Below the pieces are notes generated by a model, which saw only the letters and a program-made list of their open reading frames with translations, was not told the origin of the DNA and searched no databases. Both the position numbers and the translations under genes were made by a program. 64,000 bases of DNA from Gonatopus flavifemur (taxonomy: Eukaryota; Arthropoda; Insecta; Hymenoptera; Dryinidae): positions 62,001-126,000 of the forward strand of contig JAFFJZ010000088.1 of NCBI GenBank assembly GCA_018340375.1. The letters are read 5' to 3'. Shown here piece by piece: positions 48,995-60,520 of the stretch. Numbering within the stretch: the first letter of the stretch is position 1; every line of letters begins with the position of its first letter.

Positions 48995-49464
48995 CACTGA
49001 GAAGAATTCATCATTAAAAATTACTGGTTTTTGTCAGTAGACGAGGGATATACTTGACATGTCATTACAAATTGATGGGGAATATCAGTAATTTTTTATA
49101 GCATTATTTTAATCGAAAAAAAAATTTTATCCTCACCGGCATCGAACACCATTGTTCGTGATCACAAACCTGGCTTATTTCCCCGAAGCCACGCAACAAT
49201 CTTGAAAATGGGATGGTTTTCAATTCATATCAGTGTCATCAATTAAGAATTTTCGTTTACAACTTGTATGATAAAAGATTACTGTTTTTCAACATGAATT
49301 CTCATCTCTCTCTGGTTTTAATTTTCAAACTTCGGAGCATGAAAAATTACTGTTTTTTCTCATCAATTTGTGATCTCAAGCCAGGTATATAAAATCGTTG
49401 TGTCAAGTATATCCCCCGACTAATGGGAAAACCAGTATTTTTTGATAATGAATATCTCTCAGTG
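48995..49464. mobile_element. CACTG-end non-autonomous element
   Basis: Ends CACTGAGAAGAATTCATCAT and its imperfect complement ending CTCTCAGTG are flanked by TG on both sides. Inverted subterminal segments include GTCAAGTATATCCCCCGACT. No coding content. Confidence 0.75.
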
Positions 49465-50578
49465 TGGGCTTTACCTCTATTTCCTGTAAAAAATTCGTAA
49501 ATACGTGAAACGATTTGATAGTTCGCCGTCGCCGTGTTGCTTTTGAGAATATCGCAAAATGCAGTTAAAAGCGACGTTTTGGAGTAAGTATTTTTTCTAT
49601 TACCATGTTCAGAATAACAAAAAAAATTTTTTTCAATCGTGAATTTTCTACAATTTCACCCCATAATGTGCTGTGAAAGTGATAATGTATATCGTTGATT
49701 TTATTCCGCATAAACAAATATTCCAGTGTAAAAATTGCGTTGCATTTCCCGTGGACTATGCATGTGTGTATGAAATCAATATTTTACATAACCGTATGTA
49801 GAATAATGTGGAGAAAACGATGTATCGGTAATTGACCGTTACACGTACAATTCGTTCATCATAATCAAAGATCGTTCTTCCTCTAAATAAATGGTCCTCT
49901 TTTTTTATAAATGAATAAAAATTTTGTCGATCAAATTTTATGCGGGATGATAACCAAACTAATCGATCTCAATTCAATCATATTTATGAAGGGTTCATGG
50001 GAAGTGTAATGTAATTTTTCCATGCGGAATAGTTTCATTCGTATATACATATAAGTTCTATTACGATAAATCACGTGCAATATTGAAAAATTCCATCAAT
50101 CGATTGATTATTTCGAAAACCTTGAAATTTTGAATATTATAAAAAATAATCAAATGGTTACTTTGAAACGCAGCTGCCAGTTGCATCTTAAGATATTTTC
50201 GAAATCAACATGGCGACGACGAAAAGCAAATCATCTCGCGTATTCACGAATTTTTGATAGGGAATGGAGAGTGATTTTACTGCTAGATTTATGTTCACGG
50301 CGCAATCCCGGGTAAGCACTATGGTAAAATTGTTTAAATTTCACATCGATTTCTATTTCACACAAACGTTTGTCGCAAAGTTTTTCTCGCTTAGACTATA
50401 CCTATATTCTGTATTTGTGTACCTACATATTTATAGTTCTACCACGTCCGAAAGCCCTTAAGGGGATACTCAGCAAGATGTATCCTTACCTTCCACAGGA
50501 ACTCATCTTTTATAAAATAGTTTGACACAATTTGATGTACACACACACTGCCACGTTGTATTTCACTTCAATACACTA

Positions 50579-50832
50579 CAGGGAGAGAAATGTATTTGGA
50601 AAAATTACCATTTTATTCGTAAACTAGAACTATTCGGAAAAATCAGACAATAATTTATAATATAACTCCTAATCATTGCCAGTTGTGATGGTAAAAATCG
50701 AGATTAACTTGGATTTTTACCATCACAGCTGGCAATGATTAGGAGTTATGCTATAAATTATTGTCTGATTTTTCCGCATAGTTCTAGTTTACGAATAAAA
50801 TGGTAATCTTTCCAAATAAATTTCTCTCCGTG
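50579..50832. mobile_element. 254-bp near-perfect palindromic MITE
   Basis: The arms are reverse complements over almost the whole length, with a short loop near 50700. The ends are CAGGGAGAGAAAT and ATTTCTCTCCGTG, flanked by TA on both sides. The transcript would fold into a long hairpin. Confidence 0.85.
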
Positions 50833-51604
50833 TATAACACCATGCAATGACTGGGTCCTCACGTTCAAAGTTTGTCGGAATATTTCATACCAAATTACAA
50901 CTCCTACTCTTTGCGTAATAGATGTAAGAGAAAAACCAATATAAATTTTGGGAAAAATAATTTGTGTCATACACACGGCGTTGTTTGGGTTCCTTTGAAT
51001 ATGCACGCGTTCGAAAGCAGTAACACACCGAATTTTTGTATGAGGAAGATTTCTCTTACAACTTTTACGTTTGAGCCTTAGAAAGTTTTTATTTCGCTTT
51101 ATTCTTATTCTGAAATTTCACTAATTGCAAAATTATTAGAGATTCAGAAAAATTGTACTGATTTAATGGAGATGAGAAAAAAGCCTCTTGCGATATGCTT
51201 GCACCACGTCTATATAGTGTCAGAACAGGAAAAACGTACATACCTGTTACGGGCGTGGTGCGGACATATATATGCGTACAGGTCTGGTGCGGGTATGTTA
51301 TGGGCGCTTTGATTTTGAACCAAGAATCTCACGAATTTTTGGATCTGTTGCGGGAGTGTTACGGGCGTGAATATAAGTGCGGGACTAGTGCAGACGTGTT
51401 GCAGGAGTTTTCATTCCTACTCGGGAACTACTGATTACAGAAAAAAATCACAAACGGAGACTTGGGTTGATTTTTCAAGACCTATCACCTGGTATTTTTT
51501 GTTTTTCGAAATTCCAATTTTTAATTTTGGTGTGTGACGTCACGGCTTGGACAATACTTTTACGTCTTTTCGAGCGCGCGGCTGGTTGTTAGATCCGGCT
51601 GCTC

Positions 51605-52300
51605 AATTAGAATCTTCATAATTAATAACATACAGATTCAATCCAATTGAAAAATATTGTATTGGCGTCAATCGGAATTTTCATTGATCATAAAATACCA
51701 AGTGAATCCAATTACACAATATTTCATTGATATCAATCGGAATTCTTATTATTGATAAAATACCTATTGGATCCCATTGGAAAATATTTGACTCGTATCA
51801 ATTAGAATTTTCATAATTGATAAAATACCGATTGAACCCAATTGAAAAATATTGTATTGATATCAATCGGAATTTTTCATCCATCATAAAATACCGATTG
51901 AATCCAATTGGAAAATATTTTCTTGGTCTTCATTGGGATTTTTATTATTAATGAACTCCCATGCTCTCATTAATACCGATACAATCCCTCATGTGTCCAA
52001 TGGACTATTACCAATTGAATCTTATTACTATAGTTCACCCATCCCTGACATAAGACAGTCATTTAGTTCATCGATAGGAAGCGAACCACGGCATCGAGCG
52101 AGCGGGTGTTCCAGATCGATCTTCTATGTTGAGCAACGACAACTGCGGTACAAGGTGGATGGGTGATCACCATGTTAATAACACATAAATGATCGTTTGA
52201 ATTTATTTCAGCAATAATTTGTCATACGTAATGATTGAATAAATGATATATGTGTTTGTTTAATTGAGATAAAATGCGCGTATATCATGTATATAAACCG
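51605..52300. repeat. 65-bp minisatellite remainder and unique sequence
   Basis: 51605-51960 continues the array. From 51960 to about 52300 no structure was recognised. Confidence 0.6.
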
Positions 52301-53330
52301 TTCGTTGGTTGGGGTAACAACCAATAAAATTCAATAAGAAAATCCCGATGCAGGAATCAATTCGTTCCGATAAGTTTTTTTTTATCGGGTTTAATCGGAT
52401 TTTTTCACCAGGGAAAATGCCGATTAAATCCAGTTAAAAATTATTTTATTGGTATCAATGGGAAATTTCTGATGCAAAAACTCAATCCATTCCGATGAAA
52501 TGTTTTTTTATCGGATTCAATCGGATTTTTCAACCAGGGGAAAGATCGATTAAACCCAATTAAAAATTATCTTATTGGTATCAATAGGAAATTACCGATG
52601 CAGAAACTCAATTCATTCCGATAAAATTTTTTTTTATCGGATTCAATCTGCTCGTTTAACCAGAGATTTTACCATTCAAATGCAGATGGAGTCTCATTCA
52701 TCGAATCATTGGATGCCTCATTGAACCCATTCAAATCGCAGCAAAAAGTTTGTGGGATCTTGTTTGTTAATCCCGATCCGAATCATGAAAAAACCTGTAG
52801 GATCCGATTGAGAGGCCCTGCGTTGCCCTGTGAATCCGCTCATCGATTCCAATCCTATTTGGTCTAAATTAACCGGCCACTCGCTCATTGGAACTCCTCA
52901 ATGAATCGGCAGGATACCTAACGAATTCTATTGAGATGACGATATTAATATCACCGACCATGAACCCCAAACCCATGTGCCAACGCGGATTGATTCTCAT
53001 TAAGTTCATTCGTTATCACCCGGATTCAGTACATGACACCCAACTGTCAAAATGCTGATACAATCTCATTGAATAAGATCCTCAAATGCCTGAATCGATT
53101 GCGATTCAGTGTAATCGAAGCTTATCGTTCTCATACACATTGGAGCCTATTCAATCCATCAGTCATACTCGCTTCTTTTCCTATTCATGAATAAGACAGC
53201 CCATGGCAGTGATCCGATTGGATTCAATCAGCATTTCGACTGCACAATGTTCTGATTCATTCCGATTAGTCGATTGATCATTAGTATTTGGTCGTTTAAA
53301 TCAATCGTTTTTTGTAACCAGGGCAGGAAC
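52301..53330. repeat. AATCGG-rich repeat with dispersed copy B
   Basis: 52380-52640 has three ~115-bp units around TTTTTATCGGATTCAATCGG. 52731-53056 is the second copy of the repeat at 37793-38110. Confidence 0.7.
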
Positions 53331-53340
53331 GTGTTCAATG

Positions 53341-53798
53341 AGGGTTTCCATAACGTTGTGCGAAGCTGCGCACATGTTTTCGGAGGTGAGTTTTCCTGAT
53401 AGTACGTTGAGCAAAAAAAATTATGAGAACGGCCCATGGTAAATGAAAAGAATGTGTTGAACCTACTCCTCAGAGACCAAAACACACAGAACCAAGTGGA
53501 TGTTTTCAAAACGCTCTGAGAACCTCCTTTGCTGTCTGCATTCTGACAATGAAATACCACTCATTATATCCTTGGAAGGATGAATAAACTTAACCAGGAT
53601 CGATATGCGTATGTGGGTTTGTTTGAGTGATATTGACATGGTCATTCTAATGTCGAATTTTCGAGCATTTGCCCGACTTATTCACAAGCTCCAGCCTAAA
53701 CAGCACAACGTGCCACTAAGATGTTTATGGAACGTTTAAAGAAGTTAGAGGAGGTTGTCTGAATGTTCTGAAAACGTTCCAAAGACACATTGTGCTGT
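53341..53798. mobile_element. Fragment of the ACAGCA family and a 99-bp MITE
   Basis: 53341-53545 is related to 10385-10620 and, inverted, to the left end of 780-1143. 53700-53798 is a complete small element with ends ACAGCACA and TGTGCTGT, flanked by TAA and TAG. Confidence 0.6.
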
Positions 53799-53937
53799 TA
53801 GGGAGTGAGCACGAGGCTAGTTTCAACGGGATTGTATCAAAAATCATGAGCGAATGTACAGGGTTATGGATGTTAAATCGAGAAAAAACATTAAGTCCCA
53901 TGTTAATGGAAATCAACGAGTAAAAAGGGTAGGAATA

Positions 53938-54128
53938 TGTTTTATGAGGATGTTTTTAATGGGAAATAACACACGTGAATGTATTTGATATAAGAGGTTC
54001 TGTTGGCGCGTTCCTCTCTCTGCCTCCCAGCTCGTTCCGAACCCCCCGCGTGCTCTCCCTCTCCTTTGCACCTCTCTCCATTCCACTCACGCGCCTATGA
54101 ATGGCGTTGAGTACGCGCTCACACAACA
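53938..54128 (-). repeat. LTR (3' LTR of the minus-strand element)
   Basis: Begins TGTTTTATGAGG and ends CGCTCACACAACA on the plus strand. Contains a CT-rich tract and TGGCGCGTTCC. Confidence 0.85.
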
Positions 54129-54160
54129 CCCATTTCCTTTGATTAAAAACAATGAAATGT

Positions 54161-57100
54161 TTACAATTTATTCATATGACGAACATAATCTTGATAACGT
54201 GGATTCGGTTTCACATTACGCTTTGGCCTTTGGTTTTCCTGAGGCTGTTCTATATTTATATTATTGTCATCTATTTCAAACGCATTTTGCACATCACCAT
54301 CAGCTATCTGTTCTCTCTCAGGACCGTCTCTATTTTTTATTTCAGAGTTTTCCTCTTAGTATACTGGAGCAGTATTTATTCTTATTAAAATCTGGGTTTG
54401 TTTTATATGGAGCATATATCAAGTGCCAACGATTTCTACGGATGACACTGTTATTCACTGTTTTTACACTGAGAAAAAAAATGAAGTGAGCTCAACTTAA
54501 GCGTGTATTTGGACTGTATATAGTTACCACGAAGGAATTGTATTTGAACTAAACATAATTTCGTTGAGGCAACCACACAAAATTACGCTGATGTTGTTGA
54601 GCCAACTACATCACACTGTTATAGTATCATCAACGTTCATTTTGTTCAAACATCAATGTCATTCACTGGAGTTATCGTTGTAGTTGAATCAATTCATTTC
54701 GTTAGTTCCCACAATTGTGGGAGAAATGTAATTGAACGCATTTTTAGTTGTAATAAAGAAATAATTATTTGAAAATCACCTGATCAGAGATGGTAGAATA
54801 CAGGGTATGTAGTACATTAACAACTTTTGCAAGAGCAAAATGCGAAGCGCGCTGTAGAGAAACGGTTAGGACGTTAGTGTCTCAGATAGGTAGGTAAACT
54901 CAAGATAGGTAGGTTCGATTCCCCTCAAATGAGATTTGATATATACACTTACCGGTATCATCATGGTGAGATATCGAAGCATTTCAGAGATTGAACAGTA
55001 AACAAATGAAGATTAACTTGTTGATTTACACATTTTTTTTTACATAAATATATTTATGATTTGAAATGAAATAGTCTTGCATTAAACATCTTGTAACCTT
55101 GAACGGATTCTTCTATTGAGTTGATTGGAATAATTATTGAATCTAATGAAATACGGTACAATTGATTGTAATAAGTATCATTTTTATGTTAAAAGAATGA
55201 TGTATTTGATCAAATTACTATTTAGTTCTGTCAACTACATCTGTAGTTGATGGGAATCAATCTTTACAAACATACGATGTAGTGAGATTACTATTCCGTG
55301 AGATTCGCCGTATTTAAGCCCACGATGTAGTTGAAAGAACTAAACCGTCTTTGAGTTCACAATCTTTTTTTCTCAGTGTATTATATAAGAATTTGGGCAT
55401 CTATCTATCCCAATAACTTCCGCGTAAACTCGTTTATCAACAACCCATACTTTATCCCCTATCGATAATTCTGACAACTTCTTGACGCAGTGCCGTTTAT
55501 TATAGCTACGCTCTTGCCTATCTTTATCCTCCTTTTCTAGTTTCACAATTTCCTCATGTTTTGTAAAAGTACCCAATTTTTGTGGTAACATCGGTACCAA
55601 AGATCGGATTTTTCGAGAGAACAGAAGCTAAGCAGAGGAATAACCATTATCCAGAGGAGTTGATCTATAAGACAACAATCCTCTGTTCACATCTTTACAT
55701 TTCTTCAAAATCATCTTAGCCCTTTTTACCGCAGACTCTACCTCTCCGTTACTTTGTGAGTACTTCGGTGAATTTTTCGCATGTTTAAAATCATATTCTT
55801 TCGCAAATTGGTCAAATGCACTCGAAAACTGAGTGCCTGGATCGGTTCTGACTATTTCTGGAATACCTAACCTAGCAAAAACTTTCTTGCATTTCGCAAT
55901 CACCACTGTTTCGTTCAGAGCTTTCAAAGATAAAATCTCAAATATCTAGAATAATAATCCGTGACAATTAGAAACCATTGACTTTGGAATTTAAACAAGT
56001 CAATACCTACTTTCTGCCATGGTTTTTCCGGGAAAGTCTTCTTTGAAAAAAGGTTTCTTACTATTCTTTCTTTGCTCTACGCAACTCGGACAATTATCTA
56101 TTAAGTTTTTTAATTGAACATTCAATCCTGGCCACCAAACTGACTGTTTTGCCATTTCCTGACATCTGCTTATGCTTAGATGCCCTTCATGCAGCTTGGA
56201 TATTATTTCTCACCGCATGTTTAGAGGAATAATCAATCTCGAGTCATACAATAATAAGTTATCGCAGAATGAAATATTTTCTTCCATATGATGATAAGGT
56301 ACTATTTCACCTTCGATTCTATTTTTGTCAGGCCAGCACCCTAAACTATATTCGATCAATTTCGCGCGCACATAGTCATTGTCTTGTTCCTCTTTCATCC
56401 TTTCTAACATACTTTTGGTGGTCGGAAAACTATTTACAATAAAATTGATATAGCTCTCAATTTCCTGCGGCAATTCATCACCACTATCTTTCATCCTTTG
56501 ATTGACTGGACTCCTCAACAAACAATCTGCCAACACCAATTGCTTGCCCGGTACATAAACTATATCGTAAGTATATCGCATTAATCTAAGTCTGATTCTC
56601 TGTAGTCGAGGTGTCAAATCATCAAGTGGTTTGGTCTGCAAAATCTGAATCAATGGTTTGTGATCTGTTTCAAGAACAACTCTTATGCCGGTGATGAAAT
56701 TTTTAAAGCGTTCTGTGGCAAACGCCAGAGCCAGCGCTTCTTTTTAGATCTGGCTATATCTTTTTTCCGTTTCCGTGAGTGTGGTAGATGCATACGCTAC
56801 AACTTCTCGACCACCATTTATACCTACTTGCATCAGAGCAGCTCCTAAACCGTAGCTGGAAGCATCCGCTTGTATTATAATTTCTTTACTATAATCATAG
56901 TGTGCTAAAATAGGTGCATCTAACAATAATTGTTTCAGTTTCCTAAATGCTGTTTCTTGAGGTTCAAGCCATACAAATTGCGCATTGTGTTTCAACAGTG
57001 TATTTAATTTAATTAAGCACGTGTGACTTATTTGGCACGAACTTTCCTACGTAGTTAACCGCTCCTAAAAATCGCATTAGAGCTTTCTTATATTTTGGAG

Positions 57101-58410
57101 TTTCAAAATCAGTAATTGCTTCAATTCTACTTGGCAAGACACCGATACCCTTTTCGGAGATACTATGCCCCAAAAATTCTATTTCTGTCACCCCGAAAAC
57201 ACATTTATGTTTATTTAAAGTAATTCCCGCTTCTTGTAACCTATATAATACTGAACGAAGTGCCTTATCATGCGCCTCGCGATTGGCTCCATGAACTATA
57301 ACGTCATTCACATGAATCTCTACTCCATCTATATTTTTTAGAATCTCCGAATATTCTCGAGCACAATAATCGGACGAAACATTGATACCAAAAGGTAACC
57401 TTTTGAACATATATCTACCATAAGGGGTAATTATAGTGGTCAGTGGCTGACTTTCTTTTGCCAACTTTATTTGATAGAATCCTGTTTTGGCATCTAGTTT
57501 CGAAAATATTTGGGAACCTCTCAACTTTGAAAGTGTTACATCAACCTTTGGAATGGGAAAATGTGCTCTTTTGACACTTCTGTTCAACTGCGTGAAATCC
57601 CCGCAAACTCTGACTTGTTCTGAATCTTTTTTTGGAATTACTACAATCGGACTGCACCATTCTGTAGGAAAATCTACTTGTTGTAATATACCTTCTTCAA
57701 CTAAGTTATCCAACTCGATTTTTAATTTTTTTAATAATGGAATTGGACCAGTCCGTGGTACAGATTGAAAATATGGTTTGCACTCTTCGTGTGAATACAA
57801 TTTCATTTCAGTAGGCGAAAGTTCGATCCAATTTCTATCCAAACAAGTTTGTCGAACGAATTTATTTTACTTCCTTCGAAAAGCCGATTAAAAACTTGCG
57901 AAAATTCTTCAAATGGTTTGATTTCCCTTTCATACTTCACTCTGAAGCGATTGATTTTATTTAAAATTTGAAATTTTGTTATTTCTGGTTTTCCTAACAA
58001 ATTTTGTTTCAGACCGCCCAGTACATAAACTTTTGACCTCGAAATCTTTTTTCCTTTCTCAATGTTCAAGTATAAGAAACCTGCAACTGATAACTTTTTT
58101 CCGTCTGGTCCTAAAATTACCCTATCAGGTTTACTTAAACTGTTTTTTAACTTATTAGGAATTACTTTTTTCGAAATACAAGTTACATCCGCTCCTGTAT
58201 CTATAATAAAGTCTATTGACTGTACAAACTCTCTAACGTACGCATGAAACGCAAAGTTTCTGTTGACATTCGTGCTGTTGTATACAAATCCAAGAAACGC
58301 CGATGAGATGTCACTGTCGTCATCGCTGTGTCCTTCTTCTACTCGATGTACTCTTCTTGACCGACATACTCTTTCCCAGTGCCCCGTCTTTTGGCACGCT
58401 CTGCAAGTCG
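54161..58410 (-). pseudogene. gypsy pol: protease, RT, RNase H, integrase
   Basis: Domains in order: zinc knuckle CRACQKTGHWERVC, protease with DTGADVTCIS, reverse transcriptase (57842-57009: FSKLDAKTGFYQIKL, YGRYMFKRLPFG), RNase H (IQADASSYGLGAALM) and integrase (RTDPGTQFSSAF, SNGEVESAV). The basic C-terminus has RPKRNVKPNPRYQDYV and stops at 54161. The RT active site normally reads YxDD; here it is HVNDVIV, with Asn (57306-57308) for the first Asp, which should abolish catalysis. Stops and shifts lie after RNase H, around 56210, in the first integrase segment and near 55630. The CACTG element at 54467 splits the last exon-like stretch. Gene order is that of Ty3/gypsy elements. Confidence 0.85.
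54467..55378. mobile_element. CACTG-end element with internal tRNA-like segment
   Basis: Ends CACTGAGAAAAAAA and TTTTTTTCTCAGTG are flanked by TA (54465-54466 and 55379-55380). The interior has ATGTAGTTG/CAACTACAT words. At 54854-54922 there is an A-box-like TAGAGAAACGG and a perfect B box GGTTCGATTCC. It disrupts pol between SYIIHT and its continuation. Confidence 0.8.
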
Positions 58411-58458
58411 ATTTCAACGCTGGACATTTTCGATACTCTGTATGTTTCGAGTTACCGC

Positions 58459-58624
58459 CAGTGATGCCAGCATTTGGTCGACCGAGTCGATTTTCCCTCT
58501 CCATCACATCTATCTGTATAGAAATGTCACACACACAATCAAACCTCCGACAAAAGAAATTTGATTGTATACAGGGTGATGGAGGGGAAAAATCGACTCG
58601 GTCGACCAAATGCTGGCATCACTG
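58459..58624. mobile_element. hAT-type MITE in the gag zinc-knuckle region
   Basis: Inverted ends CAGTGATGCCAGCATTTGG are flanked by GTTACCGC (58451-58458) and GTGACCGC (58625-58632), one mismatch in 8 bp. Removing it rejoins CEKCG to NSKHTEYRKC, a knuckle-like Cys/His motif. Confidence 0.85.
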
Positions 58625-58984
58625 GTGACCGCATTTCTCACACATTTCACCATCCCTTCGAGCTTCCTCTAAACTTCCTTGGTTGAACTTCTGCTGAACA
58701 TTACTTTTTTGTGAGCGAAAGACTCGATTCACATCACTTTCTGACATATTTTCTTTTGTAATCAGTCTTTCTCCATTTGATTGTATTTCCGCTTGTCTGG
58801 AAATATTCAAAGCCTTATCGAAAGTCAAATCCGCAGTCAATTGCAAACGTTCTGACGTACGTACGTCTCGCAAGCCAGTAACCATTCGATCGCGTATCAA
58901 CTCTTCTTTTAGAGCGCCGAATTCACAACTTTCAGCTAAAGTATATAACGCAGTAATGAACGAATCTACACTCTCATCGGTGAC

Positions 58985-60112
58985 ATATCAAAACATCCCG
59001 GTCAAATGGTCCCGCGACAAAATATCCCGGACAGTTGGTCCCGCGACAAAATATCCCGGACACTCTGATTATGTGACAAAATATCCCTGCGTTGAATGAT
59101 CTCCTTGTGGGAGTTTTTGTGATTCCCATTGTGATGGGAATTCTCGGTTAGAGTTTCGGACGTGGTTTTGTTTCATGGCGTAATGTACGCAGTTGGAAAT
59201 GATTTGCGTAAATGTTAAAAAATATTTGTGTAACCGGAAAGTAACGCATTCTATCCCCGGTCAAAATATCTCGGAAAATATGTCCCTAGCAAATTATCTT
59301 GGATGAAATGTCCCAGACAAAATATCCCCGCCCCAAATATCTCGGTTCCCAAAAAATATTTGAGACCAAGAGCTGAAACTGGGGGTGAATTTCTCTAATT
59401 CATTTCGAATTACAACATATCCAGAATGAAGAAGAATAACAAACGGAATAATCCGATACTGATGAAGTGTGAGGAGTGCTTTGGTGTGAACTGATGCTGC
59501 CACAACAATATGAAGAGAACTATAAGATTGAAAAGTTGCGGATACTCGGAGGTGGCTATGCATGAGCGGGCGAAGCCCGCCTCACGCCAACGCAGGCTAG
59601 TAGTAGGAGTCGGGGTCCAGGGGCGGAGCCCCTGGTAGGGTCCAGGGTCGAAGCCCCTGGCCGAGGGGGAGTTCGCCCCCCCCCCCCTAAAATGAGAATA
59701 ATATTGTCAATATTTAATAATGATTCCTCTTGGGATTCGAAACGAGGATGTTTCAGCATGGCACCGAGATCTTTTGGCATTGGATTTGTTATCGTGAGAT
59801 ATTTTTCTCCTGGACATTCATGTTTGGGTGCATTCCAGTCGGGGATGTTTTTGTATAGGTATATTTTGGTTTGGGATATTCTTATACAGGGACGTTTCGG
59901 GCTGGGATCGGCTGCCCTGGACCCCTTGAAAGCGCAGGAAAAGATATGTGTTTTATTGTAGCGAGCATTTTCATGTGTGGAAAGCACTTTTTCAGGAATA
60001 TTTTGTCGCGGGATCATTCAGCCTGGAATATTTTGGTCTGGGGACCAATGGTCCGGGGATATTTTGTCCGGGTTTTTTTGTCGGAGTTCTTTTGGCAGGG
60101 GTTCATTCGTCA
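58985..60112. mobile_element. 1.1-kb insertion with CAAAATATCCCGG repeats and GC hairpins
   Basis: It splits gag codons; flanks GGTGAC (58979-58984) and GGTAAC (60113-60118) look like a 6-bp duplication with one change. The left 370 bases repeat CAAAATATCCCGGACA-like words and the right 150 bases repeat them inverted (GGGATATTTTGTCCGG). At 59565-59690 lie compact GC hairpins: GCGGGCGAAGCCCGC, CAGGGGCGGAGCCCCTG and GGGGGAGTTCGCCCCCC. No transposase, family not recognised. Confidence 0.7.
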
Positions 60113-60520
60113 GGTAACCCTTTCATCAGCTTCTTGACTCTTAGAATTGAATTTATACCGCTCAAAAATCGTGTTTTTCTTTGGTAAAAAATGTTCTCTA
60201 AACTTATCCGTCACATCTTTTAACGTTGTTGTGTCGACTATTTCAGGAAAAATTTGAGCTAAAATCTCTTCCGATCTCTCCCCCATCGTGTACAGCAGCA
60301 AGTCAATTTCCTCTCTCTCGTTTTTATCTTTAAGATTGGTTATCGAAATATATCGTTTGAAACGTTTCAACCACATTGTCCATGAATCTGGTTTATCACA
60401 GTTAAACTCAGTAGGTGGCTGTATACTCTGGATATCCGGCATCATAGCCCTTGTTGTTTGCTCTTCGTTCGGCATTTCTAATCACTATCGACTACACTCC
60501 ACGAGTCACTTCTGACACCA

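Larger units (their letters stand above)
47212..51423. mobile_element. 4.2-kb insertion splitting the right inverted repeat
   Basis: It interrupts the mirror of the left repeat at GAAGAAA|CTATTGATTACAG. The ends are CCCGAGTT and ACTCGGG. Both flanks carry a degenerate GC-rich CGCACCACGCCCGCAAC-type array (47260-47630 and 51190-51420). The core is a large palindrome (47640-48310 mirrored at 49800-50460). No transposase was seen; its open frames come from the GC-rich repeats. It holds three younger MITEs. Confidence 0.65.
42320..51604. mobile_element. 9.3-kb DNA transposon with long inverted repeats, Sola-like
   Basis: Ends GAGCRGCCGGATCTAAC are inverted, flanked by AATT (42316-42319 and 51605-51608). 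The left inverted repeat is 42320-42379 plus 42779-43740. Its mirror is split: 46463-47211 (inner) and 51424-51604 (outer), separated by a 4.2-kb insertion. Inside lies a two-exon DDD transposase on the minus strand. Long inverted repeats, a 4-bp duplication and the DDD motifs suggest the Sola superfamily; this is an inference. It sits in the 65-bp minisatellite. Confidence 0.75.
58410..60475 (-). pseudogene. gypsy gag, interrupted by two inserts
   Basis: The N-terminal part (60475-60113) starts MPNEEQTTRAMMPDIQ and contains DSWTMWLKRFKRYI and FREHFLPKKNT, typical of insect gypsy Gag. After the insertion at 58985-60112 it continues ESVDSFITALYTLAESCEFG and LIRDRMVTGLRD (58984-58619). A MITE follows, then two Cys-His knuckles. 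Gag would package the element RNA in cytoplasmic particles. Confidence 0.8.
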
